This document shows positions 38,852 to 51,852 of a DNA stretch of 64,000 bases, piece after piece. Every line of letters begins with the position of its first letter. Positions within the stretch are counted from its first letter, which is position 1. The notes beneath the pieces were generated by a model. It was not told the origin of the DNA and did not search any database. It worked only from the letters and a program-made list of their open reading frames with translations. The stretch comes from Diphasiastrum complanatum (taxonomy: Eukaryota; Streptophyta; Lycopodiopsida; Lycopodiales; Lycopodiaceae): NCBI GenBank assembly GCA_029204225.1, contig CM055092.1, positions 65,756,923 to 65,820,922 on the forward strand, read 5' to 3'. A program made the position numbers and the translations under genes.

Positions 38852-41270
38852 TAACATCCTTTAAGCATCAAAGATGAAATAGAAAATTAATGGTAAGAAC
38901 ATCCAATTCTCATATTCAATTACTGAACTTATTGTATTTCAGCCATATTGCCTCCAATTCTAGTTTTAGATAATCAAATTTCTTACTATAGTTTGTGCTT
39001 TAGAGAAGATAATTTTCATTTTTTCTCAATCTCGAATTAAAACTTCCAAGTGTTAGAATACCTATACATTTAGATTTTACTTTTGATATGAAGCTCTCTT
39101 GTGGTTTAAAATAGTGCAACACAGTCATAATGGACAATATAAGGGATATCCAAATGTAAAGACACATAATATATTGCACACTACAAAAAGAGAAATGCAT
39201 CCATCATAATGTAATCACATAAATTTTTTGTACTAACTGTGAATTTTTTTTAATTGCAGATTTGAAAACTTCAACCTCTTGGATATTCTAGATGTAAGAA
39301 TGCTAGTTCTACACAAGTGATACAGTGAAAGACATGATGCAATAAATTGTTCTTTTTTAAATGCTGAAGTATTGAGTTACAAGGACTATTGGCTAATGAT
39401 AGCTAAATAAATAGTATCACAAGGCACTTACTTGTATTGACAAAGGCCTTCATAGTATTTGAACTTATGTAACATTAGTGTGCATTGAATGTGATCTATG
39501 ATATCTTTCTACACCTTGAGGATGGAAATCTAACTCTACTTGCACACAAAGAAAGTCATATTCAAGAAAAAAAACTTTAAGGACTAATCATGAAGATGTA
39601 CATCAAACTTGTCTAGAAGTTGATAACTTGATACAAGATCTAAATCACTGCTTGAAATCATTCTTAAAATTCCTAATGGATTCAGTTGATCCAAACCTAT
39701 ACACAATATATTATACCTAATCTTGATGATTTATATCAATAAATTTTAACAATGTTAAGACTAGTTCAAAAAATGAAATCTAGTAGAAAGCCAAGTTCCA
39801 TACCTCAAATGAAAATTTAGAAATGAATGTATGAATGATTCGAAACCTATTTTTGATTCTAAAGAGTAGATTTCCTTATAAAGAAGAAGATGCTTCATGT
39901 GTTTCCAACTTGAACAATATGTCTTACAATGATTCTTGATGACTAGCTTCACCAGACTTCACAAAATGGCTACTGGCCCTAGTAGCACCCTCCTAACTTG
40001 ATTCAAAGATGAATAGAGCTTTGATATCATGTGAAAAACTTGTCAAAGATTAACTTAAGGATCTATGACCAAAATGATTGCACTTAACATAAGCACCTTG
40101 GACTCCCAAACTTGACAATGTTAGGCAATAGCAGTATTTAGTCTAAGGAAGAGAGATCAAAATACATAAACATCACATCAATGGAATATCAAATATGAAG
40201 AGTATGGCATGGCATCCTCAAATAACCCCAATAAATAAGTCTCAGTGGTTTCTACTATCAACTATGCAGGCAAATAAGCACATTGCCAATGTCTGCACTA
40301 CTTACAAGCTTGCTTCCAAAAGCTCCAATATTCACTACTCAGTGTATGATAAGTATGCATAAAAGAGGCTCAAATATAGTGAAGAGTACTCACACTTAGA
40401 GGCTGAGTCTATCTTAGCCTTTCATTCATCTGACCTTTCTAATATGAGCCCTTGATCAAGATGTGAGGTGTAGATACAATCTTGACAAGTTTCAAGGGTA
40501 AATATTGTATCTATACTACAAACTAGTAATAGATAAGATGCATGTCTCTGTAGACTTCAAATACATGGATTTGAATGTATCTAGCATAGAAAATGAGACC
40601 TTGTACTCAAGTTACTATTGGCCTCCAAGTAGACAAGTTGAGATTTAAATGATTATTCACAAAAAGGTAAAAATTTTCAGGTATATCATTTAGATCACCT
40701 AATTTAGTATAGAATCATGTTTTTTTATGAGTCATTTCCCAAATTATTTGGAAACAATCATACAAAAAAATGTATTTTGCAAAAATCATGACCAAGATAA
40801 TTTATGAGTTTTTTAAAAAAACATCATAATAAAAAAATGAAATAACATATGAAGCCTAAAAAACTCTTTACAACCACAATCCATCACAACTAGATGAGGT
40901 TCACTATGAAGCATATCATGACAACTTCAATAGTGGCATGATGAGAGGACATGCGAGGTATATTAGTGCAACTCTAGTAGAGGCAAGACAATGGGGCAAT
41001 CTAATCATAATATACAAAAGAATGAGCACATTCAAATGTAATCTGTGAGCTTTAGAAGATTCTTCTTGAAGTTACAAATATAGAGAAATTTTTAATTGCT
41101 CGCCATTTTCATGATGTTCTATCCAAGAGGCATATTCCAAATCCTCATATTCCATCCAATAATTCTATATATTTTCATATACTATCCATGAGATTCAAGT
41201 ATTTTCGTGACACCAAAATTATGACCACTAAGATTGACATCCTAAACATTTTCGGATTAAATATTAGTTA
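38852..41270. other. 3' flank of the intact desaturase
   Basis: Similar to 11155-13597. AATAAA at about 39336 is a candidate polyadenylation signal, and an AG after a T-rich tract near 39259 could mark a 3'-UTR intron (inference). The copia-like minus remnant with its TGATATCAAAGC site is at 39761-40045. The flank ends exactly where chimeric unit 2 begins. Confidence 0.65.
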
Positions 41271-41953
41271 ATCAAATAAGTACTTAGAGATGGAACCATT
41301 CTCCAATTGTCTATCTCTACATTGAAGTACTATATCGACCTTTAGAAGTACACTAAGCGATAAATTTTCCTAATGGGTCTGATTCTCTCCAATCTAGTAA
41401 CGTCACTTTCATGTAACCTCAATTTACATGAATAATTGGGAGAAATGTCATTTTACATTGGAAATCAATGTTCAAAAGTTAAGAATCCGAACAATTATAG
41501 TCCAAGACTATCCACCATTACTTGTAGATCTGTCATGAATGCTTTTTGGTACCAATGCACTTATAATTTTTCAAAAACTAAAGTAGAAAAATTCATTCCA
41601 CCAAAATCTCTTAGGAGATCCGTCAAGATAAAAAAATGACTTTAACTCAATGCTGAGTACCCCAGATACTCTCTTGACTTAAGTGCTCTTATTCTTAGCA
41701 TCATATGCAAGAAAATAGAAACCTTCAATTTTGATAAACTTGTCTGTCTCCTAATGAACAGAAGATTGCTGAGAACAGTACACAAGCATTCCTTGAATAC
41801 AATCTGTAAAGGTAAAAAAAAATTTCATAAGTAAGTAATTACTTAATGAAGATATATTAAATGCTTCTTGCTGCTTTATGCCTTAACATTGGCATTGTCA
41901 ATGGAAATAGTTCTCAGAATTGCAGCTAAAGAAATTTCAATTTTATTTTGCAG

Positions 41954-42603
41954 TGACTACTGGAGTTTAAACCTGATCTCTATTAAGAGATCTGTAGATA
42001 ATAGTATTAAAAGTTTTTGTGTCAAGATGAATTCGGCGAACAATACGCAAATAAGGATGTAGATATATACCTTCCTTATTTAAGTAAATATATTCCTACA
42101 GATGTTCCCCATTCCGTGGAATGGCAGATCGTCGGTTTGGAGGTAAATTCTATCTTTCTTAATAGCATTTTGAAATCAGTATTCTAATGTACTTGTTTCA
42201 TTCTGATTCATTATGTTTCATAATTGATTTCTTGTGTGCTGAATTCTTTTGCAGTCACCCCAGCAAAATGATTCATTCAGCTGTGGGTGGTACACATTAT
42301 ACAATGCCAAGTTATTTTTTGAGTGGTTCAACCTTGAGGAAGATGTTGATATTTCTAAGGTAATAGATATTGTTTATTCTTATTTTTGAAATCATGATTA
42401 GTTTTCTACTTTGTTGATGTTTTTAGCCATTACTAATACATGAATGTCTAATGTCGCAGTTTACACTTTCTGAGTACACATCAAGCCAGGTGTACAGTTT
42501 TAGACAAGAAATCATCCTGAGTATACTGGCTAGGGTAGGGCTTCAGCCTCCCGTTATTGATGATGGTGCAAAGGATGATGTAGTTATACTAAATTATTAT
42601 TAG
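41954..42603 (+). pseudogene. Ulp1/C48 SUMO-protease-like gene, copy 2
   Basis: The block from 41954 reads DYWSLNLISIK: the catalytic His of the HWSL motif, present in the other two copies, is Tyr (CAC to TAC). The Cys block (from about 42255) is intact: SPQQNDSFSCGWYTLYNAKL through FNLEEDVDISK to a GT donor near 42360. The last block (about 42460-42603) runs from FTLSEYTSSQVYS to ILNYY and TAG. It therefore keeps the Cys exon that the other copies lost but has lost their His. The upstream N-terminal portion is not recognised. Confidence 0.6.
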
Positions 42604-42786
42604 AACAAATATAGATAACATAGAACAAAAATACTTGTATAGAATTCATAGATAAATATACATTGATATATCAAATGTTGCTCCATTTTATGAATTTGGG
42701 AGCACAAAATACATGTACTCATGCCCAACATGGGCTTTATTTATTGAATGAAAGAGTGTATACATAGATTTTTAGTAAAGTTTATT

Positions 42787-44187
42787 TTAAACTATTGTTT
42801 TCCCACAATGATGATTGTTGTAGGTAGATCTTTGCAGCACATTATTAGCTCCTGTCTTTTTCGCATCTGTGACATGACAAATATTAGTGAATGTACAATT
42901 GTAAATGATGACATTTTCAATTACGAGTCTTCCGTTGATGATAAATCTGAAATATGTTGGTAGATTGGTTTGTAATAGCATGAGCTCTGTTCTCATAAAA
43001 TCAAGCTTCCAATGCTCTTCCACCTCAACCAAAATACTCCTCATTGTAGATAATGCTGATCTCCATTCGGTTTGTGTGACCATTTAGTTCAAAGTCTTGA
43101 TCCAGTGGTAGCCATGTACCTTCAATTTTCTTGTATCTCTGGTAGCTAAATGTGAGACTAAGCATTTGCTTTTTGATATGATAACGAGAGATCATTGAGG
43201 ACTTTTTAATCCTGCATTTTATGTCATTATTTGTTTTATAATCCCAGCCTTGATCCATGAGATCTGACAAAGTCTCATCTGATAAATCCTTGCAAACAAA
43301 TAAAGTTGGTGTCCTACGAACACTAGCACTCGAGAAAAAATCAACAAATATATTTAATGAGATAAACCAACTTAGGTGAACAATTTTTGAGCCTGTGCTT
43401 ATCTTCATAGCATTTTTAATATCAATGAGTAGTTTGCATCTCAAGAATTTAGAAACAATACTGTCAGGAGTAGGCCACTCATCACTTTGAAAACTAGACA
43501 ATGTAATTGCTTCGAGCTTGCCAATACCTCCATTTGTTTGTGGCGTATATAAAGATTCATAAAAATAGATACCACAATCTGCAAGTTCCTTTGGACTTTT
43601 TCCTCTGTATTGCAGCTTTCCAACATCAGAGTGAATTACGTCTAATATTCCTGCAAGTGATTGTGTGGGCTCCCATTCACTTATGCATGATGGATATAAA
43701 TTTGAAACAAAAAAACAATGTTGAATCATTTAAATCATAATCTAGAGAGCGTCAATAAAGAAAATCACCTATGATTACTGTAGAGTGCATATGTTTTGAT
43801 ATACCTACAATTACATTTTTGATGATCATGAGGATTGATAGCATGTAGTTTGATTTTTGAATGCATATATACATGTTGTACTAAGACTTCTGATATCCAT
43901 TGACCTCCCAGGGTAGTCTTAAACTCCAAAATCTTTGCTTTCCAATAAGATTTGTAAGTCATTTTTGCTCTTTTCTTTTGTCGAAAATTGTCCTTTGATG
44001 ATAAATGCAGCAATACCCATGAATTCTTTGTATATTTTGTTGGCTTCCAGTTATCAGCTTCATCTTTCTCATTGTAAAAAATCAGAGACTCAATTGTAGA
44101 TCTGGGTCTCCTTGCCATTTCTATTTTCAAAGCTTTGGTGCCAAAAATCTCTCTAATATGATACTTAATTTCAATTTTTCGTATCAC
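42787..44187 (-). pseudogene. Unrecognised minus-strand gene, copy 2
   Basis: The best-preserved copy. A continuous frame (44187-43765) covers the N-terminal exon (ARRPRSTIESLIFYNEKDEA, then NWKPTKYTKNSWVLLHLSS), and a continuous 234-codon stretch (43729-43025) covers the middle exon, without the TAA found in copies 1 and 3. A 5-bp deletion near 43030 shifts the frame before EEHWKLDFMRTELMLLQTN (43083-42787). The intron acceptor near 43705 reads AA instead of AG. The family is unknown, and its convergent position next to the Ulp1-like gene is the same in all copies. Confidence 0.5.
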
Positions 44188-44590
44188 ATTTAATCTAATG
44201 TGAATGCCAACATAGTCGCAGTTACTGCGTATACCATATTTTATGTAACTGTATATACTTTATTTCTATAACTGTAACTAGTATAGTTAGAAAATTTCAT
44301 TATACTAACCAGCATAGTCAAGTAAATTTAACTTGAGGTATTGACGTCGGGCACATTAGCACGTGTCGGGCAGGAAGAAGAAACCAATGAGATACGTCCA
44401 CGCTGCCCAGACACAACTTTCAAGGTTTTCTATATTGCATTTTTATTTCTCAGTTGATTTGAACTATGTTATGTATATTTCAAATCTATGCATTTTGATT
44501 GGGCCTGGTGACAGTCGAAACTAAAGAAAAAAAATAAAAGTATCTTTACAAAGGTCTTTTTGATATTGAGAACTCCTCTAATGTATATGT

Positions 44591-46467
44591 TATGTCCACG
44601 TTCCTTTGGAAACAAGAAGGAAAGAAGATGCAACTTCCTTCAAAGGAATATTTGTAGGCTATAGTGAAAATAGCAAAGGATATAGGATATTTGATCCTAT
44701 TTCAAAAAAAGTAAAATCTAGCAAGGATGTCTTGTTTGCTGAATCTCAAAGTTACAAGTTGTCTCCAAATGCATCTAATCTGTTAGGTGATGAAGATCTT
44801 GTAACACCCGAGGAGGAGCCTCTTGAAAATGATCTTTTGGAAGATCAAAATCAAGTGCCAAAGGAGCCGAGAAGATCCACAAGGAGCAAGGCCGAGCCGT
44901 CAAGGCTCACATACTTTGAGAAAGAGAAGGTAAGACACGTCTCCTTCTACCTCTTACTCTTTTCTAACCACAATGCTTGAAGAGCCATCATGTTATGAAG
45001 ATGCAAGTAGATCACAAGTTTGGAGAGATGCAATGCAAGTAGAGTTTGATGCTTTGATAGATAATCAAACTTGGAATCTTGTACACCTTCCATATGGGAA
45101 GAAGCCACTTGCATGTAAGTGGATCTATAGATTAAAGTACAATCAAGATGGATCTATAAGTAAATACAAAGCTAGATTGGTTGCTAAGGGCTTTCTTCAA
45201 ACTAAAGCATAGATTATGAAGAAACATTTGCTCCTGTAGCAAAACTTGTAACCATTGGATTGATCATTTGTATTGCTACCTTATTCAAGTGGAATCTCTA
45301 TGAAATGGATGTGACAAGCGCTTTCTTGAATGGCTACTTGGAGGAGGAAACATACATGTTGCAACCCGAGGGCTTCATCAAGGATGGTGAGGAGGACAAG
45401 GTTTTTCACTTAAGAAAGAGCCTATATGGCTTGAAGGAAGCACCTAGGGCTTGGTACTCTAGGTTGCATGATTTTCTCTACTCTCTTGGCTTTGTGATTA
45501 GCTCTTATGAGCCTTCTTTGTACATCAGATGTAATGATGGAAAGATCATCATTTTAGTACTTTATGTTGATGATATCATAATGACAGGAAATGATGGTGA
45601 AGGCATAAGAAATGTTAAAGTTTCCTTGTCTACTGAATTCAAGATTGTATATCTAGGACTTCTTAAGTTCATACTTGGAATAAAAGTTACTAGAGGTAGT
45701 GATTTTACTTTTACAAGTCAATCAAAGTATGCTACTTCCATTCTTGAAAGGTTTGGCATGAAATATCGTAAAGGGATTGACACCCCTATGGAACATGCTT
45801 GTGAAGTTACTAATGATTGTGATGAAGCATCCTTTGAGGACATCACACTCTTTAGGAAGCTAATAGGCTCCTTAATCTATTTGACAATCACAAGACCAGA
45901 TTAGAGTTATCGTGTAAGCAAGTTAAGTCAATATATGCAAGGTCCTTTGATGCATCATTGGAAAAGTGCCAAGAGAGTGCTTAGATATGTCTCTTTACTA
46001 GATTTTTTGGCATTCTCTATCAAGGATCTAACTTGTACTTGAGGGCATTTTCGGATTCAGATTTTGCAGGAGACAAGATGGATAGAAGATCCATAAGTGC
46101 ATTTGTCACTTTTATTTGTGGAGGAGTGATATCTTGGCTTTCCAAAAAGCAAGATACAATTTCTCTTTCCTCTTGTGAAGCCGAGTACAAGGCATTGACT
46201 TCAACTACCAAAGAACTCCTATGGCTAATAAGACTTTTGGTGGAGCTTCAAGTGCTGAAGGCCGAGGAGATCCCTTGCATCTATTGTGATAATGAAGCTT
46301 CTCAACAAATTTCTACCGATCCGATCTTCCATGCTAGAACAAAGCATATTGAGATAGCTCATCACTTTGTGAGGGAGAAGGTGCAATCCAAGGAGGTTCA
46401 ACTTCACAGCTCGTGGATGTACTTGATCTATAAAGGGATCAACCAAATCAATAACAAGTTGATGTGA
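44591..46467 (+). pseudogene. Ty1-copia pol 3' fragment, copy 2
   Basis: The same span as copy 1 (integrase C-terminus, RT with YVDDI, RNase H). It keeps KARLVAKGFLQTKA, the ancestral sequence deleted in copies 1 and 3, but is frame-shifted one base later. It has a separate break near 44930 (about 10 bases missing after FEKEK). The TAG after TITRPD and the frameshift before RNase H are shared by all three copies. Confidence 0.9.
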
Positions 46468-46554
46468 CATTGGCAAATTCTAGTTTTGTTGTAATTTTCA
46501 CATGTGTCTTGAGTTTTGATGAATGAAATGTATTTGTAAGTTAATGTACTTTAA

Positions 46555-49026
46555 CAATCCAAGAAATAATCTCGATATTTGGTACATATCATTTTCGCAA
46601 TTTTAGCAAATGAGATGGAAATAAGTATATCAATTTGCATATTTCAAGACTTAGTGCAAATTAAGAGATAAAATACTCACTGTTCAATTTTTCCTGTGAT
46701 CAAGGCTTGAAATTCATTGAACCAAATAGCCTTCAATGTCATTAGACCATAAAGTGGCCATAGGTATATGTGCTGCATGCACAAGTCACAATTAATTCAC
46801 CTAGAATGTTGAAAGACTACTTGACAAATTTTTTAATGCTAAAAGGATTCATAAGGCCTTCATAGCTCGAATGATGGCATTGGTAACTATGTGGGCTATT
46901 ATTGTAACGCTCACGACAATAATCATTCTTGCTAGAGAAAAATCCCATGACTCACCTGATAGGCATGAAAAGAGTGTCTTGGTTGTTCTAAGTGCACCCT
47001 TCTGATATCAACGTCATTTGCTCCTATAAAGGTGTTCAACCTTATGAATCCATTCAATCGTATGTACTCACGATGACACTTTGCATCATACATACTCGCA
47101 TGAATATTGTGCTATTTAATACAATATCAACGCTACTTATTTGATTTGAAGATCAAAATTTATGTCAACAAGCTTCAATTTAATATGGATTGAGAAAACA
47201 TACTAATATCTGGGTCGAATTTGTTCACATTTGTATAAGCATGATGTGCAATAATGTGTTGTTGCCTCCATATATAGCTATCAAACAATAAAATCACAAT
47301 GAGAAAACAAATTTTCTCAACTTAAAAGTGACTAGATAATTTTTATATTTTAAGTATCATGTAAAATTTACCAGCTAGCTCCAATTAAATCTGAAGATAT
47401 TCCCATCAAATATGAGAACCAAGGCCATGTAGAATATGCTCCTGCAAAGAAGTTCACATCCGAGGTGCTACACAGATCAGCTCTTCTAATTTACAAATGT
47501 CTTTTGACATCTTAAAAGCTTCCAACTTTAGTCAATGACATGCTTGTAGTGTTCATTTAACAAATGGAATGCAACCATCATAACCATGTAGTCATTTGCA
47601 AAGAAAACGGTAGATTCTGTAAAGGTTTTCTTTATATTAACTTGTTTTATGTTCTCCTAAGAGAGCCAAACATCTAAGTCTCTTATTGAATGTTCTTTAC
47701 ATGCACAAAATGAGCATTTTGGCTATGATATTTCTATACTTTATCAAATACACATATACATAGAAACTAGTAGTTGTAAAATGTATCCAACAGCAAGAAA
47801 ATTGGACACTCACCATGGTTGCCGTCATGCATTATATTCATCGCGATATGAGCTGATATGTATCCAAATGCAATAGCATATATAGAAGAAATGATAGGAT
47901 TTTGGACTTGGAAAAACATCAAATAGTAGAAGAACAAATACAATGCTAAGATCACAGCTGACTTGATAAACAAGTGTGAATGCACTCTTGGATTCACATG
48001 CATCATTTCCAACTAAAAAATGATCATTAGACTTTTACATTTCATACAAACATGGCATAAAGATAAAATGCAGAGAAGGTCAAAAAAATTGAATTTATTG
48101 TGTAAAGTAGCACTAATGTTGAATACTTTTAGAGGCCCAATAAATTTATTATAATTGGAAGGATTTTTCGAAATGAAGGAATTACTACGAAATTATAGCT
48201 TTTATATTGCGTGGTAAAGACAACAAATCTGATGTAGGAAATATGTTGCAATGTGTAAGAAAATACATGAAAGTACCTTGTTCCTAGGAAAATAAGCCTC
48301 AACGCGCTCTTTCAATGCCAAATAAAAGGGTTCTTTCACAGTGTCCAAGTACTCCACATTGGTCATGCTTAAGTCCTCATCGCTGGCATCTATTTCACCA
48401 ACACAGTACTGGTCCAACAATTTCCTGATAGTCGGTGGAAGATGTCAAGGACATTAGGACATAAGCACAAAAGATCAGTGGACACAGTCTATGACTTCAT
48501 GTACTGTTGAGCTCTTAGCTGCTTGCAGGTATTGCTAAAATGAAGACTTGCCAAACACACAAAAACATAGATCTCTGTTTCACATCCAACTTTCATACAA
48601 ATCCATTTATGTTTTATGGAAAATCTGAAGTATCCTCCAACTATTCCCATAACACCTTAATATACAGATATCTACTTTGTTTCTGCTTCCTTGGAAGGAA
48701 AAAAATTTCTTCGCCTAAGTCTAATCTTCAATTGCTTTGCTTGACCTCAAAGTTCCCAAATTAGATAGTTATTCAAATAGGAGTAAGCGATATTCCGCAA
48801 ATAAACACATGACGTTTTTTGAATCAGTACCCAGAAGTTTGTCTGTTCTTCCTTGTCTCTCTTTGTGATTCTACAAAGGAGCTGTGCCAAAATTGCTCAT
48901 TGTCTGAATTCTTTTCTTAACAGCATCTAGACGAGTTCGTTCCAATTGATGCCAGATAAGGTAATTCCCATAAGTCTAGAACATAAAAAAAACTTATTGT
49001 GTTGGAACGTTGCAATCCTTGAGCAT
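46555..49026 (-). pseudogene. Inverted desaturase fragment D (exons 3-8)
   Basis: Reverse-complement copy of 33218-35698 of the intact gene. Exons in transcript order: exon 3 48277-48424, exon 4 47814-47997, exon 5 47372-47441, exon 6 47204-47277, exon 7 46956-47023, exon 8 46681-46772. Frames are open, and both HDGNH and HIIAHH boxes remain. However, the acceptor before exon 4 reads CAT|G where the intact gene has CAG|G, so intron 3 should not be removed normally. Replacements include VEGYFHR to VEAYFPR, GASS to GASC, and FDDF to FNEF. Exons 1-2 (haem domain) and 9-13 (QIEHH) are absent. Confidence 0.9.
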
Positions 49027-49345
49027 TTTTTAACATGAGCTGCATGTTGTAGCCTAGAGACAGAACTCTCTTTTTACAATTTTGATTTAATTGACCTTCA
49101 TCTCTAACGTTAGAAAGAGAACTTTAAATATCGTTCCATGATATGAGCTTGTAAATCATATACAGATTATCACATTATAAACTTTCTAGCATTCTATACC
49201 ATCTAGCGTAGATTTGTATGTCTATTCTTTGTATGCGTCTCTCTGCATCAGCTATCGTCTTTTTGGTATCTTGTCCTTCAACTCAAAAGGCTTACTGAAT
49301 TTGAAGGAGATTATTGGTTTAGCATGTGTACTGAACTTTTCAAAT
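49027..49345. other. Unassigned spacer
   Basis: Sequence between the end of fragment D and the partial copia LTR. No gene or repeat recognised. Confidence 0.4.
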
Positions 49346-49757
49346 ACTCTGACTACATTCAAACCGTATCTATTCGGGACTGAATAATCAACGTTCTAGT
49401 AATCTAGGTTGTGTATATTGTGATTGATGCTCAGTTTTATTCATTTTCAGATTATTTCTTGCTAGCAGATGAACATATTTGTAGATTGAATTATTCGTAT
49501 GACTGATAGCTTATGTTGATTTGTTGCTCGGATTCCCAAACCTAATATGCTTCCGCAAAGCTAAAGCTGAAATCGATGTAATTTGTGCATGGCTATGGAA
49601 TCGATTGTATCGATCCAGTGTTTTTGAAGTTGTGATCAAGTAGGACAGACCTCAAACTATTGAATTTGGTCTGAATATGATAGACATCATTGCATGCACC
49701 GAGGATTTCCACTCGCTTCCTTGTGTCATGACACGTAGACCTCACCGAATCCCAACA
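49346..49757 (+). mobile_element. Partial Ty1-copia LTR
   Basis: Last ~410 bp of the LTR seen complete at 13947-14840, ending CCAACA and followed by the primer site TGGTATCAGAG (49758). The LTR start is lost at about 49346. Confidence 0.75.
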
Positions 49758-49913
49758 TGGTATCAGAGTTGTAATATCTACTTTGTGATTCTTTTGAAGT
49801 GGACTTAGAGCTTACATTATTAGAACGATTGTTTTGATAAAGAGCAAAAATTTGTTGTAATTATTTCCAGTCATATAATCTACTATCTACATACACTCAT
49901 CCTAAACTTTCAA

Positions 49914-50808
49914 ATGGATTCGCAATCACAGTCTATTCTAATGGTAGAGAAACTCGATGGTTCGAATTACCATCTATGGAAATTCAAGATGAGAGTAGTA
50001 CCGGTGGCCAAGGAGCTTTAGAAAATAGTTGTTGAAACCGAACTACTTTCTAGTGTCGATGAGCAAGGCATTTCCACATGGAAGCCTCAAAGATGGCAAG
50101 GCATTTGCCTTGATTACCCTTAGCATCTCCGACATACAGATTGGCCACATCAGACTAGCCCAATCTTCGAAAGAGGCTTGGGATATATTGAATACATTAT
50201 AGTAAGTGAGGGATGTCACTTAAAAGTTGCATGTGAGGAGAAACTTCTTCTCACTTAGAATGTCAGAAAGTGATTATGTTCAGAATCACATTAATCAGTT
50301 CAAGACTCTATTAGAGCAGATGGCGGTAATAGGTTCAATGATTGAAGACTCTGAAGTTGTAATGACCTTATTGTCCAGCCTACCATCCTCATATGAAAAC
50401 TGGGTGATGATGATTTCCACACACTCAGATATTACATTGTCCAAAGTCATAATTATATTGTTGCAAGAGGAGACAAGAAGGAATGGAGTATCCTCGTCCT
50501 CCATCAATGACTTGCAAACATTATTCTCGAAGAAGAACACAAGGAAGCAACAAAAGAAAAAAGTTGTCAACCAAACTGACGGCAATCAGAAACAATCATA
50601 GAAGACCCAGAATCAACAACCTACTCAGAACAAGAAGAGACTATTCTACAAGTACTGCAAGAGGATGAACCATGAAATCCAGAACTATCAGATCTTGAAA
50701 TTCAACAACGACAAGAAGAAATAGTCGGATCAACAAGCCCATGCAACAAACACAAAACAGAAAATCCAAGAAGACGACGATGATGAGCATGAAGCCCTGG
50801 AATATTAG
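49914..50808 (+). pseudogene. Ty1-copia gag pseudogene
   Basis: It has the same start as the fragment at 14997 (KLDGSNYH) but extends further: LRMSESDYVQNHINQFKTLL, LLSSLPSSYENWVMMIS, then a Lys-rich stretch and a decayed zinc knuckle YKYCKRMNHEIQNYQ, in which two of three Cys are Tyr. Stops: TAG in the ELWK motif, TAG after NQKQS, and others; there is also a frameshift near 50085. An acidic DDDDEHEALEY end closes at 50808. The element stops there; no pol follows. Confidence 0.8.
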
Positions 50809-51852
50809 AGGGCTTAATCTCCCTATCTGTCACTCTCTTCTCTTTAACTATCTTCTGTCTCTTCAGCATTCTAACCTTGTGGTTTGTCTTCAATAAACAA
50901 AACTAAGTGGTTTTCTCCTTGACGTACTTACTAAATCTTTTCCCCGAAACTTTAATTACTTCTGCACTCCTATTGCCAATACCCGGGAGGTTTGGTGAGT
51001 CTTGTTTTCACAGACTAAAAACTCGCCTCACATTTCTCTCTCCCTGGTGGTCATGTTAATGTTAGTACTATCTCCAAATGTGGGTTTGCCTTTTACATAT
51101 TCAATATTTTTCCCACTCTTGTGGTGAGCTCTAGAGTGATAGTTCTCATAACTCCCTTCTTTCTATTCTTGCTGGTGACTTTAATATGTATCTTCACCCT
51201 CTCGATGGTCCCCAACAAATTACCTTTGTTGAAATACAAGTCTGAGACTGCATAATTGATGACTTTAACTTGTAAGGATCGCCTAGTGAAGAACTGACTA
51301 GATCCTATTGCATGCAACCAAAAGGACACATGTGGAGCAAAACCACCCAACCAACAGGAAATGGCTAGTCAATACCCTAACCACTTCACCCCCATGCCAT
51401 GGTGAATGAATGCAAGAGAGGAGGGGTTCCTGGCTATAAGGATCAGAAAATCCAATAGGTAGATGGGCGAGTTTTCACTAGTATATATTCTCTCCCATGA
51501 GGAGAGTCTCCCTCTTAGGATCCCCATGCAACCTAGAATAGCAATTGACCTCCTATTCTTGCATTATAATAGTCAAACACCATGCAAGTGCTCAATAGTC
51601 CACATATCGATCTGGGACCTCATATGATTATTAATTACTTTACTGGCCAAGCCCGGAATAATGAGGCATAACTAATAACCATATACACTAGAGTGACTGG
51701 CTATCCATGTCAGGAGTTATTCCAAATTCCACATACTGGACATGGACGTAACATTCTTTCCCCCTTAAACCAGTTCTGTCCTCAGAACGAGTAACTAGGG
51801 AAGATCCAATTTGTATGCTTTTAACTCTTTCTCATAAATAATTATCCTCAAT
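50809..51852 (-). mobile_element. Degenerate LTR-like region next to gypsy pol end
   Basis: On the minus strand the pol-like end at 51853-52053 is followed by TAAGGGGGAAAGAATGTTACG (about 51775-51755), a purine-rich tract next to a TGTTACG start, which resembles a PPT and 3' LTR of a Ty3-gypsy element. The LTR body would run toward about 51000 and includes a TATA-like AATATATAC. The right-hand end and partner LTR were not located. Confidence 0.35.

Larger units (their letters stand above)
41271..46552. mobile_element. Chimeric repeat unit, copy 2
   Basis: The same gene order as the unit at 15453-20702, but with an independent set of lesions. Left neighbour is the 3' flank of the intact desaturase; right neighbour is inverted desaturase fragment D. 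The sequence that follows the left breakpoint in the paralogous flank (GGCTAGGATAATG at about 13604) is not found to the right of the unit. Confidence 0.65.
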
